From positions 248,001 to 312,000 of the forward strand of contig JAFEBO010000003.1 of the NCBI GenBank assembly GCA_018242625.1: 64,000 nt of DNA, given 5' to 3'. The first letter of the stretch is position 1; each line of letters starts with the position of its first letter. Shown piece after piece: positions 17,380 to 26,944 of this stretch. The stretch comes from Planctomycetota bacterium. Lineage in GTDB: Bacteria; Planctomycetota; Phycisphaerae; Phycisphaerales; UBA1924. The position numbers were made by a program, and so were the translations under genes. The notes below the pieces were generated by a model. The model saw nothing but the letters and a program-made list of their open reading frames with translations. It had not been told where the DNA came from and ran no database searches.

Positions 17380-19569
17380 CTAGGAATTCGCCAGCAACCA
17401 CACGCGAAGGCACTCGGCCACGCTCCACGCCTGCGCAAAGCAGCCGTCGGGGCGCCGGGGTTTCTCCGCCGAATCATCGCCGTCGTAAATCTCGGGGATC
17501 TGTCCGAGCCCGGGGCCGCCCCCCTCGCCGGGCGCGATCATCTCGAGCAGCGGCCGCAGAGCGCTCACCGCGTCCGCTTTGGCGCGGTTGGAGAACTTGC
17601 CGATGCGGAGCGTCGCCTCGGCGTAGGGACCGATGAGCCAGGGCCAGACGGTGCCGTTGTGGTAGGCCCCGTCGCGCCGGAAGAGCGGTCCCTCGAAACG
17701 GCCCACGTAGTGCGGATCGTCCGGGCTCAGCGTCCGCAGGCCCCGCGGTGTCAGAAGCTTCTGCGTCACGACGCGGAGCACCGATTCGGCCTGCTGTTGA
17801 TCCAGGGCGGAATACGGGAGGCTGCAGGCAAAGATCTGATTCGGCCTGATCTGGGAGTTGGGTGTCCAGCCGCCCGGGCCCGGCGTCAGCACGTCGTAGA
17901 GGCAGCCGGCTCCGGCGTTCCAGAACGACTCGCGCAGGCTTTGGCCCGCGCGCTGGGCGATCTGCCGGAACTGCCGGGCCGAATTCGGGCGATCGGCATC
18001 GATCATGTCGGCAACAAGCTGAAGGCCGGAAAACCAAAGCGCGTTGATCTCCACCGGCTTTCCGTGACGGGGCGTAAAGACCACGCCGTCACGCTTGGCA
18101 TCCATCCACGTCAGTTGCGTCCCGATGTCGCCCGCGCTGATAAGGCTGTCGCGCGGGTCCATGCGGATGTTGAAATCCGTTCCCTCCTGGTACGCCTCGA
18201 TGATCGAGAGGCAGGCGCGGCGGATGGGCGACTTGTCGTCCGTGGGGTCCGGCTTGCCCGCTTTTGCAAAGGCGAGTTGCAGAGACCTGGCGGCATGTAG
18301 AAACCAGAGCGACGCGTCGACCGTGTTGTATTCCGCCTGCCCGCTCCCATTGTCAAAGCAGTTTGGAACCAGCCCCCGCCGTGTCAGCCCCGCGAAAGTC
18401 TCGAGGACACGCTTGGCCTCGTCCAGCCTCCGCGTCACCAGCAGGAGGCCGGGCAGAGAAATCATCGTGTCGCGCCCCCAGTCGCTGAACCAGGGGTAAC
18501 CGGCGATCACCGAGCAGTCCGGCGCGGCGGGCGGCCTGGGCGGGCCCACCGCCAGGGCCGGGCGGGCACGTTCAACCACAAACTGGTCCGCGGCGGCCAC
18601 GAGCGTGCGGAGGATCGAGGGCCCGTCGGCCAGCCCCACCGACGCGGGCGATGGCGTCTGGGACATCAGCCTGCTTACACGCTCACGCTCTTCGGCCGCG
18701 GCAGAATCGAAGGCAACCGGAGACATCCGACGCGAGGCGCGGTCGCCGGGCGCAAAGACCGACGCACAGATTTCCAGCACCGCGGCCTTGCCGGGAACCA
18801 GATCGAGCGCGAACCAGCCCGGCGAGAAAATGTCTTCGGTCGAGTCCTGGCCACGCTCGGCATCACGCGGATACCGGAAATTGAACCACCACTGGCGATC
18901 CTGGGTGAAGGAGCCGGCCGAAGAGGAGAGGGAAAGTGTTGCAACCGGCGTGCTCACTTCGCACGTGCCCGGACCGCTTATCACGCTGTAATCGCCCTTC
19001 CGCTGGCTCTCACGGACGAGCTCGTGAAAGTCGCGGAGCGGCGTGAGCGGGCGGAGTTCAAGACGGGCCGCGTGCCGCGCAGATGTGGCGGTGTACCGCA
19101 GCACCGCGGTGTTGCGCCCGTGGGGCAGGATGAGTTCGCGGGTGAACTCCACCGGCCCGCAGCGGTACATCCACCGGCAGGCGACATCCTTTTCGAAGCG
19201 CTGGAGAAACTCGCGCCCCGGAGGGCTGAAGCAGCGCTGCACATTCGGGGCCTCGCCCTCCCGCATTGTCTCGGCGCCCGGAAACTCAAATGTGGAAAAC
19301 TCCAGCCGCTGTTCTCCCTGCCCGGTCGGGGTGCCCGCCGCAGCCTTGAGAACCACCGATTCGACCATCGATAGAAGAGCGGCCACGCGGCCGACCGGGG
19401 GCTTGAGGGCGCCGATCAGCCAGGCGTGGTAGCGCCGCTGCGGGATGGCCAGGGGCGTGCCGCTCGCAAACCCTCCCAGACCGTTGGTCAGGAACCACTC
19501 CCGGCGCAGCGAGGCGTCGGGATCACCGGCGGGGGGAGTCCACGAGATGGAGGGCAGAGGATCGGACAT
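17380..19569 (-). CDS. Glycogen debranching enzyme (GDE, GH133 type)
   Basis: A 729-residue amylo-alpha-1,6-glucosidase. The N-terminal GDE domain opens with REWFLTNGLGGFASGTPLA and RRYHAWLIGAL, and the C-terminal GH133 (alpha/alpha)6 barrel carries GYPWFSDWGRDTMISLPG, NTVDASLWFLHA, and the end segment RRDGAYHNGTVWPWLIG. It removes alpha-1,6 branch points during glycogen or maltodextrin breakdown. The preferred start (19569) follows the family; an upstream extension of 51 residues looks non-conserved. With the secreted GH13 enzyme it suggests glucan use or storage. No other glg gene is adjacent. It is divergent from guaB. Confidence 0.9.
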   Translation of the reverse strand: MSDPLPSISWTPPAGDPDASLRREWFLTNGLGGFASGTPLAIPQRRYHAWLIGALKPPVGRVAALLSMVESVVLKAAAGTPTGQGEQRLEFSTFEFPGAETMREGEAPNVQRCFSPPGREFLQRFEKDVACRWMYRCGPVEFTRELILPHGRNTAVLRYTATSARHAARLELRPLTPLRDFHELVRESQRKGDYSVISGPGTCEVSTPVATLSLSSSAGSFTQDRQWWFNFRYPRDAERGQDSTEDIFSPGWFALDLVPGKAAVLEICASVFAPGDRASRRMSPVAFDSAAAEERERVSRLMSQTPSPASVGLADGPSILRTLVAAADQFVVERARPALAVGPPRPPAAPDCSVIAGYPWFSDWGRDTMISLPGLLLVTRRLDEAKRVLETFAGLTRRGLVPNCFDNGSGQAEYNTVDASLWFLHAARSLQLAFAKAGKPDPTDDKSPIRRACLSIIEAYQEGTDFNIRMDPRDSLISAGDIGTQLTWMDAKRDGVVFTPRHGKPVEINALWFSGLQLVADMIDADRPNSARQFRQIAQRAGQSLRESFWNAGAGCLYDVLTPGPGGWTPNSQIRPNQIFACSLPYSALDQQQAESVLRVVTQKLLTPRGLRTLSPDDPHYVGRFEGPLFRRDGAYHNGTVWPWLIGPYAEATLRIGKFSNRAKADAVSALRPLLEMIAPGEGGGPGLGQIPEIYDGDDSAEKPRRPDGCFAQAWSVAECLRVWLLANS

Positions 19570-19706
19570 CGGTCGGCCTAGGTTAGCGGTTGCTGCCGCC
19601 CGCCGCGGGGGCACCGAATATGAAGTTCGCGCGATCCGACGGGCCGCCGGGGGGGAAGATGGCCGGCCCGGCTTGATTCGGTGGGGATCGGCTCCAACGC
19701 TATTCC

Positions 19707-21335
19707 ATGTTGCCCAAAGCACACGTGCGTCGGACGGCTCAGGAAAAGACAGGCGGAAAAACGGGTGGGGCCCGCGCCCGGCAGGCGGGCGAACGGCCGC
19801 AGGCGGCGCCGATCGATCCGTTCTCCAAAATCGTGTACGACGGGATCACGTTTGATGATGTTCTTCTGCTGCCCCGGCGCTCGGGCGTCATGCCCTCCGA
19901 GGCCGACACTTCAACGCGCCTGACGCGCTCGATCACGCTCAAGGTGCCGCTGATCTCGGCCCCCATGGACACGGTCACCGAGCATTCGCTCGCGATCGCC
20001 CTCGCCCAGGAGGGCGGCATCGGCATCATCCACAAGAACATGCCCGCCGAGGCTCAGGCGCGGGAAGTGGCGAAGGTCAAGCGCAGCGCCAACGGCGTCA
20101 TCACCGATCCGCTCACGCTGGGCCCGACCGACACCGTGAGCCGGGCGAAGGAACTCATGCGGGCGCACAACGTCAGCGGTTTCCCCGTGACCGAGGACGG
20201 CGCGAAAAATCCGCGCGGCAAAGGCAGGATCCTGGGAATCCTGACGCGCCGGGACCTCAAGTTCGTTGAAGATCCGGCCACCCTGGTCCGGGAGGTCATG
20301 ACCAGCGAAGGACTGATCACGGCTCCGCAGGGAACCACCCTCGAGCAGTCGGAGGTCATCCTCAGCAAGAACAAGGTCGAGAAACTGCTGCTGATCGACT
20401 CGCAGGGGAACTTGCGGGGCCTGATCACGATGCGGGATATCGAGCGCCTGAGCCGATTCCCGAGCGCCAACACCGACAAACGGGGGCGTCTGCTCTGCGG
20501 CGCCGCCATCGGCGTCGGCCAGCTCGACCGGCTCGATCAGCTTCTGTCGGCAGAGGTCGACGTCGTCGTCATCGACACGGCGCACGGACACAGCGAGAAC
20601 GTGCTCCGCACCCTCCGGGACGTAAAAAAGCACTGCAGCGTCTCCGTGATCGTGGGCAACATCGCGACGCGCGAGGCCGCGATCGACCTGATCGAGGCCG
20701 GGGCCGATGCGATCAAGGTGGGCATCGGTCCGGGTTCCATCTGCACGACCCGCGTCGTCACCGGAGTCGGCGTGCCGCAGATCACCGCCATCATGAACGC
20801 CGCGAGCGGCGCACAGGAAGCCGACAAAGACGTGCCCGTCATCGCCGACGGAGGCATCCGGCATTCGGGCGATATTCCCAAAGCCATCGCGGCGGGTGCG
20901 CACAGCGTGATGATGGGCTCGCTCTTTGCAGGCCTCGACGAATCGCCCGGCGAACTCGTCATCAGCGGGGGCAGGCGTTACAAGACCTACCGCGGCATGG
21001 GCAGCGAAGGCGCGATGAGCGCCGGCAGCGCCGACCGCTACCGCCAGTCGGAAAAACTGGGGTCCGACGGCGTCCCCAAGATGAAGTTTGTCCCCGAGGG
21101 CGTCGAAGGAATGGTTCCCTACCGGGGTCCCCTCGCCGAGTTCGCCTACCAGCTCGTCGGAGGCCTGCGGAGCAGCATGGGGTATTGCGGCTGCCGCACA
21201 ATCGAAGAACTCCGGCGCGAAGCGCGTTTCTGCCGCGTCAGCGGAGCGACGGTGGTCGAAAACCACCCCCACGACATCAGGATCACCAAGGAATCGCCGA
21301 ACTACACCGGCGAAACCAGGCAGCGCGACGAATGA
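19707..21335 (+). CDS. guaB: Inosine-5'-monophosphate dehydrogenase
   Basis: A 542-residue enzyme that oxidises IMP to XMP with NAD, the committed step of GTP synthesis. Core signatures: [42 protein letters not shown], catalytic Cys346 in [11 protein letters not shown], and the flap [14 protein letters not shown] pair of CBS domains (about 134-250) is inserted as usual. The first 36 residues are an Arg/Lys/Gly-rich extension not found in typical GuaB (about 490 residues), but no later ATG or GTG precedes the conserved core, so the ATG is kept. The methyltransferase gene follows after 20 bases. Confidence 0.95.
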   Translation: MLPKAHVRRTAQEKTGGKTGGARARQAGERPQAAPIDPFSKIVYDGITFDDVLLLPRRSGVMPSEADTSTRLTRSITLKVPLISAPMDTVTEHSLAIALAQEGGIGIIHKNMPAEAQAREVAKVKRSANGVITDPLTLGPTDTVSRAKELMRAHNVSGFPVTEDGAKNPRGKGRILGILTRRDLKFVEDPATLVREVMTSEGLITAPQGTTLEQSEVILSKNKVEKLLLIDSQGNLRGLITMRDIERLSRFPSANTDKRGRLLCGAAIGVGQLDRLDQLLSAEVDVVVIDTAHGHSENVLRTLRDVKKHCSVSVIVGNIATREAAIDLIEAGADAIKVGIGPGSICTTRVVTGVGVPQITAIMNAASGAQEADKDVPVIADGGIRHSGDIPKAIAAGAHSVMMGSLFAGLDESPGELVISGGRRYKTYRGMGSEGAMSAGSADRYRQSEKLGSDGVPKMKFVPEGVEGMVPYRGPLAEFAYQLVGGLRSSMGYCGCRTIEELRREARFCRVSGATVVENHPHDIRITKESPNYTGETRQRDE

Positions 21336-21341
21336 TGCGTC

Positions 21342-21358
21342 AGGAGGCTTGAGCGTTG
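21342..21358 (+). promoter_or_regulatory. Strong ribosome site fixing a TTG start
   Basis: AGGAGG at 21342-21347 lies 8 bases before TTG 21356. It decides the start of the methyltransferase gene, which has no ATG or GTG nearby in frame. Confidence 0.7.
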
Positions 21359-22126
21359 AGCAGCAATCAGAACATTACCCCTCTGAGCGGCGTCCGCCCG
21401 CTTTCCCCGTGGGACAACAACAAGGACCCGCGCCAGGATTTCCACTCCTTCTGGTACCTGAACCACACCTTCCGCGTGCTGGAACATCTCGCGAGCCTCA
21501 ATATGGACCTTCGCAACAAGAAGGTCCTCGAGGTTTCCGCCGGCATCGGCGATTTCACCACATTCTTCCTCGACCGCGGCTGCACCGTCCATGCGACGGA
21601 CAGCCGCGCGCCGAACATCGCGATGATGAAATGGCGGTTCGAAAAAGAACCGCGCGTGAAGACGTTTTTTCTCGACATGGAATATCCCGGCACGAGCGAC
21701 CTGCCGCGCGGGGAGAAGTACGACGTGGTCTTTAACTACGGCCTGCTCTATCACCTCGCGAACCCGAAGGAATCGATCGAGTTCCTGGTGCCGTTCGCCA
21801 AAGACCTTTTCATGCTCGAGACGTGCGTCTCCCCCGGAACCGATGAGGCCATCAATCTGGTGAAGGAAGAGAAAGCCTATTTCTCGCAGGCGATGCACGG
21901 CACGGGCTGCCGCCCGACCAGGCCCTGGATCTTCAACCAGCTCAAGCGCCACTTCCCGCACGTCTACATGCCGAAAACCCAGCCCAACTGGAAGAACCAC
22001 CCGATCGACTGGGAAAACAAGAGCGCCTGGTCGGACCTCACCCGGGCCGTGTTTGTTGCTTCGCACCGGCCGCTCGACAATCCCCTGCTCGTGCCGGAAG
22101 TTCCCATGCAGCAGACCCGGCACTGA
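21356..22126 (+). CDS. Class I SAM-dependent methyltransferase
   Basis: A 256-residue protein with a Rossmann methyltransferase core. Motif I is KVLEVSAGIGDFTTFFLDRG, followed by an acidic strand end (HATDSR) and VVFNYGLLYHLANPKESI as the later motif. The N-terminal 45 residues and the C-terminal Trp-rich segment (NWKNHPIDWENKSAW) are outside the core and probably shape the substrate site. The substrate is unknown. It starts with TTG behind an ideal ribosome site and lies 20 bases after guaB, with the PhnP-like gene following after 19 bases, so the three may form an operon. Confidence 0.75.
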   Translation: MSSNQNITPLSGVRPLSPWDNNKDPRQDFHSFWYLNHTFRVLEHLASLNMDLRNKKVLEVSAGIGDFTTFFLDRGCTVHATDSRAPNIAMMKWRFEKEPRVKTFFLDMEYPGTSDLPRGEKYDVVFNYGLLYHLANPKESIEFLVPFAKDLFMLETCVSPGTDEAINLVKEEKAYFSQAMHGTGCRPTRPWIFNQLKRHFPHVYMPKTQPNWKNHPIDWENKSAWSDLTRAVFVASHRPLDNPLLVPEVPMQQTRH

Positions 22127-22145
22127 CGACGCCCAAGGACCTCGC

Positions 22146-22970
22146 GTGCGCGATTTCTCGTTCAAGTTCCTGGGCACCGGCACGTCGAGCGGCATCCCGG
22201 TGATCGGCTGCGAGTGCGCCGTCTGCACGAGCGCCGATCCGAAGGACAACCGGCTTCGGACCAGCGCCGCGATCGAATGGGTCGACGATTCGGGCAGGCC
22301 CCGGACGGTTCTGATCGACACAAGCCCGGATCTGCGCCAGCAGGCGCTGCGGTTCGGCATCAAGCGCCTCGACGCGATCCTGTACACGCACAACCACGTC
22401 GATCACACCTTCGGGCTCGACGAGGTGCGACGGTACAACGCGATGCAGCAGCAGGCGATCGACGTGTACGCGGAAGAGCACACGCTCGGCTTTCTCAAAC
22501 GCACCTTCGGCCATATCTTCGAGAGCGAAAAGAACATCAACCAGAGCTTTGTGGCAACCCTGATCGCCTGGCCACTCCGGGTGGGCGTCCCCGTTGAGCT
22601 CCACGGCCTGCGATTCACTCCCCTGCGGGTGCTCCACGGGCGCCTGCCCATCGTCGGGTTTCGCATCGAGCCCGTGGAAAGCAGCCTTTGCTCTTCGCTT
22701 TTACCCCTCGCCTACCTGACCGATGTTTCGGCCATACCCCCCGAAACCTGGCCCGGGTTGCGCCATGTACGGACGCTGGTGCTGGATGCACTTCGTCACC
22801 GGCATCACCCGACGCACCTGACGCTCGGTCAGGCGATCGGCATCGCGCACGAGGTCGGTGCCGACAAGACGTGGTTTGTGCACATGACACACGACCTCGG
22901 GCACGAAGCAACGCAGGCCGAACTCCCCGAGTCGATGGGCCTGGCGTGGGACGGGCTGGTGCTGCGGTAA
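22146..22970 (+). CDS. PhnP-like metallo-beta-lactamase-fold hydrolase
   Basis: A 274-residue metal-dependent hydrolase. FLGTGTSSGIPVIGCECAVC near the start matches PhnP/octanoyl-related phosphodiesterases; the Cys motif there is their structural zinc site. The catalytic motif THNHVDHTFGLDEVR gives HxHxDH, and later VLHGRLPIVGFRIE, YLTDVSAIP and MTHDLGH supply the remaining ligands. Family members cleave phosphodiesters such as cyclic ribose phosphate; this one has no phosphonate genes around it. GTG 22146 is chosen because AAGGA lies 6 bases upstream and the family begins here. It is third in a run after guaB. Confidence 0.82.
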   Translation: MRDFSFKFLGTGTSSGIPVIGCECAVCTSADPKDNRLRTSAAIEWVDDSGRPRTVLIDTSPDLRQQALRFGIKRLDAILYTHNHVDHTFGLDEVRRYNAMQQQAIDVYAEEHTLGFLKRTFGHIFESEKNINQSFVATLIAWPLRVGVPVELHGLRFTPLRVLHGRLPIVGFRIEPVESSLCSSLLPLAYLTDVSAIPPETWPGLRHVRTLVLDALRHRHHPTHLTLGQAIGIAHEVGADKTWFVHMTHDLGHEATQAELPESMGLAWDGLVLR

Positions 22971-23009
22971 TCGCTCCTGCGTCCGCTTGCGGCAGCCGCA
23001 GTTCCCGGA

Positions 23010-23735
23010 TCAGCTGCTGCCCGCACGCATGCGTTCAACGCCCTCGGGGAACGGATAGCTCGGAAAGACGCCCACGTGCCCGAATTTCCACATCGCCGGC
23101 GAGGTGTAGACGTCCCCCCGGAAGCCGGCATGGTACATCGTCTTGAGCACCGACTCAAAGCTCGGCTCCTGCCCGCCCGGACCGACGAGCTTGTTGGCCC
23201 GCGCGTTGAGAAAACTGACGGAACAGACCGGCAGCCGGTCGCGCCGGTCCGCCAGCATCTTCGTCACCGTGATAAACCCGCGCGACAGATCGTCGGGAGT
23301 GAAGTGGTCCCGCCCGCGCGGCCGCATCAGCGCCAGGATCAGCACGCTGTCAAGGTCGAACTTCAGCACGTAGGGCTCGCGGTCGTGGGCCGCGTGCACG
23401 CTCACGCTCTCCTGGAACAGTTTGGCGTAACTCGTCACGCTCCGCGCCGACCACTGACTCGTCGCGACGAGCTCGCAAAGCTGCGCGATAATCCCGTGCG
23501 AGTTGTCGTGATCGTTGACGCCGCACACCACCGTCCGGTATCGACCGTCCAGTATGTCGCGCAGCATGTCCTGACCCCAGAGGATGCGCAGCCGCTGCCC
23601 CGGCGCAAGCTTGCCCCCCGCACCCGGAAACAGACTGATCCGATCGGGCGATGTGTCCGCGGCAAGGAGCGCCTCGGCGTCGCCGTCATAAAGGCGAATA
23701 GCCGGCGGTTGTGTCGAACGCGAGGGCGTGTTCAT
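23010..23735 (-). CDS. Conserved-looking hypothetical protein
   Basis: A 241-residue soluble protein of no family I recognise. It has no signal peptide or membrane segment. Notable segments are RILWGQDMLRDILDGRYRTVVCGVNDHDNSHGII, rich in Asp/His/Asn, and YVLKFDLDSVLILALMRPRGRDHF. The clusters of acidic residues and His could form a metal site, but this is a guess. GGAG lies shortly before the ATG at 23735. It converges on the PhnP-like gene and is divergent from the DUF2339 gene. Confidence 0.7.
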   Translation of the reverse strand: MNTPSRSTQPPAIRLYDGDAEALLAADTSPDRISLFPGAGGKLAPGQRLRILWGQDMLRDILDGRYRTVVCGVNDHDNSHGIIAQLCELVATSQWSARSVTSYAKLFQESVSVHAAHDREPYVLKFDLDSVLILALMRPRGRDHFTPDDLSRGFITVTKMLADRRDRLPVCSVSFLNARANKLVGPGGQEPSFESVLKTMYHAGFRGDVYTSPAMWKFGHVGVFPSYPFPEGVERMRAGSS

Positions 23736-23951
23736 GCAGGAGTCTCCAGGGACCGGAAGATAGCAGCCGCGGCCCGGACTTTGCCCGAGAACATCACCGT
23801 ATCTCTCCCTTCCTTCCCGCGGCGGCAGGTCGGTATTCTCGACGAATCTCACTTCCCTCTGGTTCGCTCCCCAAAAAGAACTCGCCCCGGCTCCCATTTA
23901 TGCTAGTGTATACTAGCTTTGTTCCTAAGTCATCTTCCCGTGGGAGACCCG

Positions 23952-26690
23952 ATGCCCGATCGCACCCTTCAACTGTTCGAACGGCTCGCACGTATCGAAT
24001 CGCGGCTGGAGGCCTTGGAACGGGCGGCCGGACAGATCTCGACAAAGCCCGCCGAGCCAGACCAACTCATCCAAGCCGAACCGACAACCTACGAGGCCGT
24101 CGAAACCCCGGCGCCGCAGCCTGGTGTCTTGAGCGCCGCGTATTCCAATCCCTCAGAACGCACCGATTCACCGGCGCCGAGCGAATCCGATCGCCAGCCC
24201 GAAAACATCGAGTGGACCCCGGAGCCCGTTTTCTCAGAACGCCGCGCCAAGATCGACTGGTCCGGGGTCGAGGCGCTTGTGGCGGGCCGCTGGTATGCGC
24301 TGGTGGGCGGCCTTGTTGTCACCATCGGGGTCGCCCTCTTTGTGCAGTTTGCTGTGAGCCAGGGCTGGTTGCAGCAGATCCCCGGTGCGGTCCGCTGCGT
24401 CCTGGGCGCCGGCCTTGGAGTTTTTCTGCTTTCGCTGGGCGAAGTGGCACGCCGGAAACTGAATCCGTGGTCGGGTGTCGGACTGACGATCGCCGGGTTG
24501 GGCTCGCTCTACGCCTCTTCTTATGCCGCTTATGCCCTCTACAAGCTGATGGATCCGGGCGCGACGCTGCTGGTGCTTGCCGCCGTCGCGGCTACGGGCG
24601 TGGTCATCAGCGCGATCAGCGGGCTGGGTGTTGTCGGAGTGATCTCGCTGATTGGGGCGTATATCGCTCCGCTGATCGCGAGCGAGGGCGATAGCGGGTA
24701 TGTCTACCTGCCCGCCTACTGGGGTGCTTTGTTTGTCGTGGGTCACGGGCTGAGCGTCTGGAAAGGGTCGACATTTTCTCTCTGCCGCTGGCTCACCAAC
24801 GTGGCGACGCTCGCCTTCGGCGCGGGATGGATCATGCGTTTCGGCGAGCAGGCGCCGCGCATCGGCCTGGCCACGCTCGCGTCGACCTGGCTGCTCGTGC
24901 ACGCCGAGGCGTGGTTCACCGCGCGCCGGGCAGACCGCAGCGATTCGGCGGAACTCACCGAAGTCGACCTTCTGTCCCTGCTCAACGACCCGAGCTTTTT
25001 CTCCAAGGCGTTCAAGCTCCGCCTGCGGCCAATCACGAGCTTTTCTGTCTCCGTCTGGTCGGTTGTCTTCGGGGTTTTCATTGCGAAGCAGACCGGACTG
25101 GTGCCGCAGAGCTCGGTGCCGGGCCTGACCGGGCTCGCGGCGTTCATCCTGGCCTGCTTCATGGTCACGACGCAGCGGGTCCTCAACCCGCGGCCCCACA
25201 GCCGTGTCGAACGACTTGCCTCCACGCTGGTTGCGACGGCGGGGGCGCTCCTGGTGGCCACGATCGCGATCGCCCTTTCCGGGTTTGCCCAGGCGCTGGC
25301 GATGACGATGCTCGGCCTGGGCGCACTGGGCGCGGGCCGGTGGCTGAGGACGCGCGTCCTCGACCTTTACGGCGCCCTGGTCCTGGTCTACGCAACGATC
25401 CGAGTCCTGATGTGGGACTCGTGGAATGCCGCGCCGGATGCGAGCGGGGTTCACTTCATCGGTTTTTATCTCACCGAGTGGACCGCGGCCTGCGCGGGGG
25501 TCGGGGTCGCGTGGCTGATCTACGGCTCGGTGACCCTGAGCAGTCGACGCCGGCTCCAGGCCGACCCCGCCGCGGAAAACCTGACGGCCGCTTCCGAAGA
25601 GCTGTTCGGCGAGTCCGTCTGGCATCACATCGTCAACAAGTCCCTCGCGCTCGGCTTCTTCTTGCTCGGGGCCGCATTGATCCATCAGAGAGCAACGGAG
25701 GAAGCCGTGGCGTGTGCTGCGGCGGCCACCACGCTCGTCCTGTCGATCCTGGCCGCCTGGAGGCGCGATAACGAACTGCGGATTGTGGCAACCCTGCTGC
25801 TGTTTGTTTCGACGGGGCTGTCCTGCCGCGTGGAATGGTGGCACGGGCTCGGCCAGACATCCCGCGTGTTCGGGCTCGTGCTGCGACCGGGGATGCTTGT
25901 TCCCATGGCGTGCGGCGCGGTCGCTCTCGCCCACGCACGCCTCTTGTCGCGGGCCCCAAACCCCTGGACCGTTGCGAGGGCTATTGCCGGGCTTGGGGTT
26001 GGGCTGTTTGCGGCCGGGATCTCGCATGTGGATTCGCAGGCGGCGTCGCTGTGCGTCGCTTGGCTTGTGATCGACTGGATCGTGATCGCCTCCTCGATCC
26101 GGGCCAGCGATCTCTCGCTGGGCGTGCACGCCCTGCTGGTCTGGTTCGCCGTGCTGCTGACCTGGGCGGTGAAATTCGCGCTTGATGGATGGGTCAATGA
26201 GCCCGGTCCACCGCTCAGCAATCCCGGGCTTTGGATCGCGTTTGGCCTTGCGGGCACGGCGGTGGGCATTGGCAGGTTTTCCACCGAGCGCACCGCGGGC
26301 GACCGGCGTTTCTTCCGCCTGCTGGGCTGGTGGGCCGCCGCGTTCCTGATCTGGATCGCCACGAGCCTGGAGGTGGCCCGGATTGCCGCTCACTCCGCCA
26401 TGGACGCCACATCCAAGGGCGCGGCGGTGAGCATGTGGTGGGGAGTCTTTGCCGTTGCGCTGCTCATCGTCGGCTACATCCGGCGAAACGCTCCGGCCAG
26501 GGGCGTCGCGCTGGCTCTGCTTGCGCTGGGAACGGCAAAGGCCTTGCTCTTCGACCTTGCGAACGTCTCAACGGGCTGGCGGGCCGTGAGCGTCGTGATC
26601 CTCGGAATGCTCATGGTGGGCGTCGGCATTGCCTACACGCACATCAACAGGCGGCTTGCGGCCGCGGAAGAACCGGCCGAGCCAACATGA
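23952..26690 (+). CDS. DUF2339-type large polytopic membrane protein
   Basis: A 912-residue protein. The first 40 residues form a short coiled coil (LFERLARIESRLEALERA), followed by a Pro/Glu-rich linker to about residue 105. Roughly two dozen hydrophobic helices then run to the C-terminus, opening with WYALVGGLVVTIGVALFVQF, which matches DUF2339 (PF10101). Function is unknown; members are predicted inner-membrane proteins. A cytoplasmic-looking loop near residues 330-350 is rich in Asp/Glu/Arg. A GGGAGA ribosome site precedes the ATG; an in-frame ATG at 23919 has none. Confidence 0.8.
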   Translation: MPDRTLQLFERLARIESRLEALERAAGQISTKPAEPDQLIQAEPTTYEAVETPAPQPGVLSAAYSNPSERTDSPAPSESDRQPENIEWTPEPVFSERRAKIDWSGVEALVAGRWYALVGGLVVTIGVALFVQFAVSQGWLQQIPGAVRCVLGAGLGVFLLSLGEVARRKLNPWSGVGLTIAGLGSLYASSYAAYALYKLMDPGATLLVLAAVAATGVVISAISGLGVVGVISLIGAYIAPLIASEGDSGYVYLPAYWGALFVVGHGLSVWKGSTFSLCRWLTNVATLAFGAGWIMRFGEQAPRIGLATLASTWLLVHAEAWFTARRADRSDSAELTEVDLLSLLNDPSFFSKAFKLRLRPITSFSVSVWSVVFGVFIAKQTGLVPQSSVPGLTGLAAFILACFMVTTQRVLNPRPHSRVERLASTLVATAGALLVATIAIALSGFAQALAMTMLGLGALGAGRWLRTRVLDLYGALVLVYATIRVLMWDSWNAAPDASGVHFIGFYLTEWTAACAGVGVAWLIYGSVTLSSRRRLQADPAAENLTAASEELFGESVWHHIVNKSLALGFFLLGAALIHQRATEEAVACAAAATTLVLSILAAWRRDNELRIVATLLLFVSTGLSCRVEWWHGLGQTSRVFGLVLRPGMLVPMACGAVALAHARLLSRAPNPWTVARAIAGLGVGLFAAGISHVDSQAASLCVAWLVIDWIVIASSIRASDLSLGVHALLVWFAVLLTWAVKFALDGWVNEPGPPLSNPGLWIAFGLAGTAVGIGRFSTERTAGDRRFFRLLGWWAAAFLIWIATSLEVARIAAHSAMDATSKGAAVSMWWGVFAVALLIVGYIRRNAPARGVALALLALGTAKALLFDLANVSTGWRAVSVVILGMLMVGVGIAYTHINRRLAAAEEPAEPT

Positions 26691-26944
26691 AGTTCCCCTC
26701 AAAGCGGCAGAAATTCCTTGACCCGAAGCCGAACAAGTGTTAAGAAATGGTAAAGACAGTGAGCCGGCAGGGTCGAAGTACCGGGACGGTCGACAGTTAC
26801 ACCGGATCGGCCGGTCGGGCGGAAGAGGGAATTGGGACGCGATCGCAGGCCGGTTTGGGGCGGTTTGGATCGCACGCGTGACGCAGCGAAACGGAAGCGC
26901 ACGGCAGCGCACACCGCCGCGTATTCGCGCAGGATGGAGCTTTG

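Noticed and set aside
23902..23917. GCTAGT-GTAT-ACTAGC inverted repeat upstream of the DUF2339 gene
   Set aside because: Six-base arms are common by chance, and no regulator or promoter pair supports it.
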